NCBI GenBank assembly: GCA_018816665.1
Contig: JAHIVM010000425.1
Span: forward strand, 1-17,516
Direction of reading: 5' to 3'
DNA from: Candidatus Zixiibacteriota bacterium
GTDB taxonomy: Bacteria > Zixibacteria > MSB-5A5 > GN15 > FEB-12
Length of the DNA: 17,516 nt
Shown here piece by piece: positions 13,509 through 17,516 of this stretch. The number at the start of each line of letters is the position of its first letter. The stretch's first letter is position 1. A program made the position numbers and the translations under genes. The notes beneath the pieces were generated by a model. The model was not told the DNA's origin, did no database searches, and saw nothing but the letters and a program-made list of their open reading frames with translations.

Positions 13509-14477
13509 CTAAGAGACCGGCGTGCGCTTGCAGGTGAGCTGAGAATTAGTGATGCCTTCGGCGGCCTCCAGGGCAGCGATTCCGACCTCAAGCTGGTCCA
13601 TCGACGGCTCCTTGGTGGTGATTCGCTGCAGCCACAATCCTGGCTGGATCAGGGTTTTGGTGATAATGTTGTCGCGCGTTCTGCCGGACAGCTTCAGCAG
13701 TTCATACGATGCCCCGGCCACGATGGGCAGAAGCGAAAAGTGAATAGCGAAGCGGGTACCCAGCGCCGGCGGATTGCCGGCCCAGACGGCGTACAGCGTA
13801 TCGGCGATTGCATAAATGGCAATCGCCAGGAGAGCAACTATCAGCACAAATGAGGTCCCGCACCGCGGATGAAAGCGCGTGTGCCGGGCGGCTCGTTCGG
13901 GCGTGAGATCATCGCCCATCTCGTAAGCATAAATCGACTTATGTTCCGCGCCGTGATATTGAAAGATGCGATAGAAATCACGGAACCAGGATATGCCCCA
14001 CACATACAGAAGAAACAGGGTCAACCGGATACCTCCGGCCAGAAGGTTGAAGCCGATTGCCTCGCGGCTGATATGCAGCCAACTCGCGATTGCCAGCGGG
14101 AGGTAGAAAAAGATGGCAATCCCAAGCACAAAGGCAACCACGGCCGTCAACCCCATGTACCAGGAATTTCTTTTCTGGTCCTTGGGGACGTATTCCTCGC
14201 CGTTTTTGACCGCTTCTTCTTTTTCGATTTCAGCCACGGCGGTTTCCGCGGAGAAATTGAGCGTGCGCATGCCGATTATCAGCATCTCGACAAACACTAC
14301 CGCGCCCCTCAGAATCGGAATGCCCAGAATCTTGTGGCGACTGGCCAGCGACCTGTACGGTTCGGTCTTGATGAGAATCTCACCGTTGGGAATGCGCACG
14401 GCGGTGGCTATGCGATCCTTGGATCGCATCATCACGCCTTCAATTACTGCCTGTCCGCCGACATTCAAGTCTGCCAT
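13509..14477 (-). CDS. DUF1385 family membrane protein
   Basis: The 322-residue protein has every block of the DUF1385 family in order: VGGQAVIEGVMMR at the N-terminus, LGIPILRGAVVFVEM, two or three membrane helices (about residues 108-165), FQYHGAEHKSIYAYE with its His cluster, RFHPRCGTSF, further membrane segments (about 208-265) and the ending PGLWLQRITTKEP...QLEVGIAALE. The His and Cys residues suggest metal binding, but the family's reaction is not established; homologues often sit between rpmE and prfA, as here. GAGAGG lies four bases before the ATG. It is the first gene after the rpmE terminator and likely leads the prfA-prmC-nth unit. I could not see a clear promoter in the 66 bases before it. 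Confidence 0.92.
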   Translation of the reverse strand: MADLNVGGQAVIEGVMMRSKDRIATAVRIPNGEILIKTEPYRSLASRHKILGIPILRGAVVFVEMLIIGMRTLNFSAETAVAEIEKEEAVKNGEEYVPKDQKRNSWYMGLTAVVAFVLGIAIFFYLPLAIASWLHISREAIGFNLLAGGIRLTLFLLYVWGISWFRDFYRIFQYHGAEHKSIYAYEMGDDLTPERAARHTRFHPRCGTSFVLIVALLAIAIYAIADTLYAVWAGNPPALGTRFAIHFSLLPIVAGASYELLKLSGRTRDNIITKTLIQPGLWLQRITTKEPSMDQLEVGIAALEAAEGITNSQLTCKRTPVS

Positions 14478-14543
14478 GAAACCTCTCAGTGGTGCGCGAG
14501 CGCTTCGACTATTCTGTATCCATAATTACGATCTAAACACTGA

Positions 14544-14582
14544 AAACCGCAAGTGGTGAATGGAGTTCCCCACTTGCGGTTT
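14544..14582 (-). terminator. intrinsic terminator of rpmE
   Basis: A perfect 13-bp stem (14544-14556 with 14570-14582, core ACCGCAAGTGG) closes a 13-base loop. It ends in GGTTTTC on the minus strand and begins 24 bases after the rpmE stop codon. Transcription of the DUF1385 operon therefore depends on read-through or on an undetected promoter. Confidence 0.75.
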
Positions 14583-14606
14583 CTATTTTGGTCAGGGTGG
14601 CCGACG

Positions 14607-14819
14607 CTACTTTTTGTCGTCGGTCAGGCCGTACTTACGACGGTACCGTTCCACACGTCCGGCAGTATCAATCAGCTTCTGCTTACCCGTAAAAAACGGG
14701 TGACAGGCCGCACAAATTTCAACCGCAATGGCTTTGGCGGTTGAACGAGTGGGATACGTGGCACCGCACGCACAGGTTACGGTCAACTCGTTGTATTCAG
14801 GATGGATACCTGGTTTCAC
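14607..14819 (-). CDS. rpmE: 50S ribosomal protein L31 (bL31, zinc-binding type)
   Basis: The 70-residue protein has the complete zinc-ribbon of the C+ type of L31: Cys16-Ala-Cys18-Gly, then Cys36-x2-Cys39-His-Pro-Phe, followed by the typical ending VERYRRKYGL. It sits at the intersubunit bridge of the 50S subunit. Retention of the cysteines means it is the zinc-dependent form, not the zinc-free paralogue used in zinc starvation. The start codon is GTG (14817-14819), preceded by GAGGAACGAGAC. It is followed by its own strong terminator and precedes the DUF1385-prfA-prmC set. Confidence 0.96.
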   Translation of the reverse strand: MKPGIHPEYNELTVTCACGATYPTRSTAKAIAVEICAACHPFFTGKQKLIDTAGRVERYRRKYGLTDDKK

Positions 14820-14870
14820 GTCTCGTTCCTCTGGTATAGCAAGGTCATCGTCTACTGTCTCATATCAGGC

Positions 14871-14890
14871 AGAGCCAATCAATCGGCTCT
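14871..14890 (-). promoter_or_regulatory. hairpin in the rpmE leader
   Basis: AGAGCC and GGCTCT pair perfectly around an 8-base loop. The hairpin lies 51 bases upstream of the GTG start and inside the predicted leader. L31 genes of several phyla carry structured autoregulatory leaders, so this is a candidate of that kind; no specific motif was matched. Confidence 0.35.
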
Positions 14891-14903
14891 CCATGAGCTT
14901 GTC

Positions 14904-14931
14904 AATATATACATTCGGGAAAAATGCGCAA
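14904..14931 (-). promoter_or_regulatory. candidate promoter of rpmE
   Basis: On the minus strand TTGCGC (14926-14931) and TATATT (14904-14909) lie 16 bases apart, giving a leader of about 80 bases. A perfect TTGACA at 14900-14905 could instead act as a -35, but its -10 partner 17 bases on (TTGATT) is poor. Confidence 0.45.
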
Positions 14932-14962
14932 GTCCCAAAGCAAGTTCCCGGCGAGCCGCATC

Positions 14963-14995
14963 AAGGCCGGCCCGCGTAGTATTCTACCCGGCCTT
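14963..14995 (-). terminator. nested hairpin across the methyltransferase stop codon
   Basis: AAGGCCGG and CCGGCCTT (14963-14970, 14988-14995) enclose an inner GTAG/CTAC stem (14976-14979, 14984-14987) with a 4-base loop and a 5-base bulge. The TAG stop codon (14984-14986) is part of the inner stem. There is no T-tract afterwards, so it may stabilise the mRNA end rather than terminate transcription by itself. Confidence 0.45.
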
Positions 14996-15646
14996 CGGCG
15001 CAAGCACAGACGACCAGTAGTATTCATTGTGTATCAATGACTTAAGGTAGAATCTCGATCCCCAGAGAGTCCTGAGTTCCTGCTCCGAAAAGTAGTTTTT
15101 GAGGATCACAAATTCCTGTCCGTCATCAAGATAGCGCCTTTTGAAGGTATTCCCGTGTTCATCGGGTGATTCGGGGAACAACACCGCTCCCTCGGCGGGC
15201 GGGTTATTGTCGATCATCCAGATTACTCCCCCGGGCCGAAGCGGACGAATCAGGGCCTCATACAATCGGTCATAGCTCTGTCTGGGCTGATGTGAAAACC
15301 AGAACCCCAGCGCCACAACATCGAATTCACCGCCCCCCAGCCTTCGGTCAAACAGGCTGGCTTCAACAAATGACACTTCAATGTCATACGACTTTCGTTG
15401 CGCCTCCACCAGCATCTCCGGCGCCAGATCAACCGCCGTCAACGAACGGGCGCTGCTTGCCATTACCCGTGTCCAGTAGCCGGTCCCGCAGGCCAACTCC
15501 AGAACATCCTTTCCCGAGACCAGAGCCTTCAACCGGATCTCCTCATCCAGCAGTTCCTGTCGACGGTCGCGGTTGTCCCGGTAGTAGATTTTTTCGTACT
15601 CCGAAGCCCGGGCGCGGTAATACTCCTGCAGGTTATCGTCGGGCAT
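14984..15646 (-). CDS. class I SAM-dependent methyltransferase
   Basis: The 220-residue protein has the Rossmann-fold methyltransferase motif I VLELACGTGYWT (about residues 48-59), the acidic end of strand 2 in LTAVDLAPEML, and the motif FDVVALGFWFSHQ at strand 4, followed by LRPGGVIWMIDN. The N-terminal helix NLQEYYRARASEYEKIYY resembles small-molecule methyltransferases of the ubiE/type-11 group. The substrate cannot be assigned. A GAGGACGCAGT ribosome binding site precedes the ATG at 15646, which lies inside the end of the flavodoxin-fold gene (14-base overlap). It closes the ABC-F operon. Confidence 0.85.
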   Translation of the reverse strand: MPDDNLQEYYRARASEYEKIYYRDNRDRRQELLDEEIRLKALVSGKDVLELACGTGYWTRVMASSARSLTAVDLAPEMLVEAQRKSYDIEVSFVEASLFDRRLGGGEFDVVALGFWFSHQPRQSYDRLYEALIRPLRPGGVIWMIDNNPPAEGAVLFPESPDEHGNTFKRRYLDDGQEFVILKNYFSEQELRTLWGSRFYLKSLIHNEYYWSSVLAPKAG

Positions 15647-16256
15647 ACTGCGTCCTCAACAGCTTTGCCAGATGAACACCCGTTTTTTCGGCTTCGGCCA
15701 GAGCAGCCACATCTGCTTTCACCTGGCCGCTGCGCCTGAAGTCGGGCGAACGATAGGTTACGGTTCCCTCGTTAACCACTTCCACCCACTTAAAGAACCC
15801 GGCAATACATCGTCGCGCGCCCTCAAACCAGCCCTGCTCCCCGCCGACCAGCGCCATAGCGCCCGGACGTTTCCGGGTCAGCCGTTTTACAAAGTTGTAT
15901 TCCGAGACTGTGGCACGGTAGTCCGGCGGACGAATACAATTGCAGCGGTCGATAAACGCCTTCGCCTGAGCCGACACGGCATCAAAAAACACGGGTGAGC
16001 CAAACAGGAGACAGTCGCACCGTTCCAGTTCGCGATACACCGTCGTCAGATCATCGTCAAAAAAACAAAACGCCGGCGAGGGATCCTCACCGCAGGCCTG
16101 GCAGGCCACAAAATTCAGATCATTGACGGTTACGATCGTCTCCCGGACTTTTTCATTCGGCAGTCCGGCCCTGATCGCCCGGCTCATGGTTTGCAGCAGT
16201 ATGCCGGTCGAGGATCCCGGAGTCGGCGACGCACAGATGGAAAGCAGTCTAATCAA
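15633..16256 (-). CDS. flavodoxin-fold NAD(P)H-dependent FMN reductase family protein
   Basis: The 207-residue protein has the phosphate-binding loop ASPTPGSSTG at residues 9-18, the segment CQAC...FCFFDDD (Cys52, Cys55, Cys64) and the FMN-binding block LLFGSPVFFDAVSAQAKAFIDR, which are typical of flavodoxin-like FMN reductases. The cysteines resemble those of iron-sulfur flavoproteins, but the usual four-cysteine spacing is not met, so a cluster is doubtful. The start is TTG (16254-16256), overlapping the ABC-F stop by eight bases; no nearby ATG gives the phosphate loop intact. Electron acceptor unknown. It is the middle gene of three overlapping genes. Confidence 0.85.
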   Translation of the reverse strand: MIRLLSICASPTPGSSTGILLQTMSRAIRAGLPNEKVRETIVTVNDLNFVACQACGEDPSPAFCFFDDDLTTVYRELERCDCLLFGSPVFFDAVSAQAKAFIDRCNCIRPPDYRATVSEYNFVKRLTRKRPGAMALVGGEQGWFEGARRCIAGFFKWVEVVNEGTVTYRSPDFRRSGQVKADVAALAEAEKTGVHLAKLLRTQYARR

Positions 16257-17516
16257 GTTCCGTGGCCTCCAGCTCTTCCAGTGTCATATACAACCTGAGT
16301 ATGTCATCTTCGAGTTCTCGGCGGCGGTCGGAAAGTTGATGCAACTTCTCCCAATCGTCGGCAGAGACACCTGTATCCAGGGTGTGTTCAACCTCGGCCA
16401 GTTTTTTCTCCTGACGACCTATCCGGTCGCGCGTGGTCTGGATTTCTTTTTTGAGTCGGGACCGTCGTCGTGATGCTTCCTTGAAGTCGATATATTCCTG
16501 TTTGGGTTGCGCGTTCCTGGTTTTTACCGGTTCCGGCACACCCGCTGTTCGCTCCCGGAAGTAGGCGTAGTTGCCGTCGTACACGCGTGCTGAGCCATCG
16601 GACAGGTACAGGATTTTTTCCGCCACCCGGTTCAGGAAATAGCGGTCGTGGCTGACGATCAGGCAGCTGCCATCGTAATCCCGCAGCGCGTTTTCGAGCG
16701 CTTCACGAGCGTAGATATCCAGGTGGTTGGTCGGTTCATCGAGGATGACAAGATTGGCCGGATGATACAACAGCCGTGCCAGACACAGCTTTGTTTTTTC
16801 GCCGCCGGAAAGCGCCATCACCTTTTTGAAGGCATCCTCACCGGAAAAACCGAAGCGCCCCAGGAATGATCGCATGGCTCCTGCCTCGGCCGACGGATCA
16901 AGTTCCCAGATGTTATCCAGGACCGTGGCGTTTTCGTTCAGGTCCGACAACTCCTGGTCGAAATAGGCGACATCGACATTGTTGCCGAGTTTGACATCGC
17001 CGCCGATCGGTTCCAGCTCACCGATGAGCGTTTTGAGCAGGGTCGACTTGCCCGAGCCGTTGCGTCCCACCACGCCGATCTTGTCGCCCCGGTACAGATC
17101 CAGGTTGACACGCTCGACCACGGTGGTGTCGCCGTACCCGAGTGTCACCTCTTCGAGTCGCAGCACATGGGCATATGAGCGGCCGGACGTCTGAAACGTA
17201 ATCGAAGGTCCCGAGGCGTTGGCCCGCGGCGGCGGCAGCCGTTTTATCCGCCCGAGATACTTAAGTCTGGACTGGGCCTGCTTTGTTTTTTGTCCCGCCA
17301 TGTTGCGACGGACAAACTCCTCGATCCGTTTGATTTCTTCCTGCTGATGGCGGTAGTGATGGGCCGCGAGTCGACGGCGACTTTCCCGTTCCACGAGGTA
17401 CTGGTCAAATGTCCCCACGTAGGTTTCGAGTTTGCCCAGGTCCAGTTCCCACACTTTGGACACGGTTGCATTCAAGAAGGCGCGGTCATGCGATACGATC
17501 AGGCAGGCCTTGTCAA
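16249..17516 (-). CDS. ABC-F family ATPase (N-terminal part outside the window)
   Basis: ABC-F proteins are soluble twin-ATPase factors that bind the ribosomal E site. The frame stays open to the right edge, where DKACLIVSHDRAFLN is the H-loop end of the first ATPase domain, so an upstream TTG-like start within the window would be false and the gene is partial. The interdomain linker follows (about the first 100 visible residues after the H-loop, charged and helical). The second ATPase domain has Walker A GRNGSGKST, signature LSGGEKTKLCLARLL, Walker B NLVILDEPTNHLDI and H-loop IVSHDRYFLN. The last 100 residues form a likely coiled coil (KEASRRRSRLKKEIQTTRDR onwards). Housekeeping translation factor or antibiotic-protection role cannot be separated here. 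It overlaps the flavodoxin gene by eight bases. Confidence 0.92.
   Translation of the reverse strand, partial: DKACLIVSHDRAFLNATVSKVWELDLGKLETYVGTFDQYLVERESRRRLAAHHYRHQQEEIKRIEEFVRRNMAGQKTKQAQSRLKYLGRIKRLPPPRANASGPSITFQTSGRSYAHVLRLEEVTLGYGDTTVVERVNLDLYRGDKIGVVGRNGSGKSTLLKTLIGELEPIGGDVKLGNNVDVAYFDQELSDLNENATVLDNIWELDPSAEAGAMRSFLGRFGFSGEDAFKKVMALSGGEKTKLCLARLLYHPANLVILDEPTNHLDIYAREALENALRDYDGSCLIVSHDRYFLNRVAEKILYLSDGSARVYDGNYAYFRERTAGVPEPVKTRNAQPKQEYIDFKEASRRRSRLKKEIQTTRDRIGRQEKKLAEVEHTLDTGVSADDWEKLHQLSDRRRELEDDILRLYMTLEELEATELD

Noticed and set aside
17473..17475. TTG as the start of the ABC-F gene
   Set aside because: The frame remains open to the window edge and codes for the conserved H-loop of the first ATPase domain, so the true start is outside the window.
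1..17516. CRISPR arrays, insertion sequences, phage genes, tRNA or rRNA genes, toxin-antitoxin pairs
   Set aside because: I looked for direct-repeat arrays, transposase motifs, cloverleaf-like segments and small paired genes and saw none that could be supported.

Overview
The window reads as a stretch of bacterial chromosome, GC-moderate to GC-rich, densely packed and almost entirely coded on the minus strand (17 of 18 genes). Gene content is housekeeping (translation, export, RNA decay, DNA repair) mixed with a few envelope genes. A lipoprotein with a lipobox, secreted proteins with Sec signals, YajC, a nickel superoxide dismutase and the rpmE-DUF1385-prfA-prmC order suggest an uncultivated or little-studied diderm, perhaps near the FCB group such as Zixibacteria. 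That placement is inference from gene content only and has not been tested by a search. I see no phage, insertion sequence, CRISPR array, rRNA or tRNA.

Layout from left to right. (1) 1-55: the first 18 codons of an exported protein. (2) 241-1834: a carboxymuconolactone decarboxylase/AhpD-like protein followed by a secreted parallel beta-helix protein, one transcription unit. (3) 1940-2578: a lone CYTH triphosphate-tunnel enzyme with its own promoter and terminator. (4) 2685-6105: operon yajC-def-fmt-rng (Sec accessory subunit, peptide deformylase, Met-tRNA formyltransferase, RNase G/E), closed by a perfect 10-bp hairpin terminator. (5) 6106-6411: a divergent intergenic region with two promoters and an 11-nt-arm inverted repeat. 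(6) 6412-7806: the only plus-strand gene, a three-module lipoprotein, ending convergently with a Ni superoxide dismutase across a shared bidirectional terminator. (7) 8537-9707: a DUF2953 membrane protein and a GerW/YtfJ protein, the pair known as ytfI-ytfJ in Bacillus. (8) 9818-14819: rpmE, then DUF1385-prfA-unknown membrane protein-prmC-nth. (9) 14984-17516: an ABC-F ATPase (cut by the window edge), a flavodoxin-fold protein and a SAM methyltransferase, overlapping head to tail.

How they work together: Fmt and Def bracket the life of the N-terminal formyl group; RF1 (prfA) and PrmC are enzyme and modifier in translation termination; L31 and the ABC-F ATPase are ribosome-linked; YajC serves the Sec translocon that would export the lipoprotein, beta-helix protein and Ni-SOD. 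The least ordinary items are the Ni-SOD whose nickel hook sits directly behind a Sec signal peptide, the unknown membrane protein wedged between prfA and prmC, the ytfI-ytfJ pair outside any visible sporulation context, and the structured intergenic region between yajC and the lipoprotein gene. No wholly new multi-gene system is evident.
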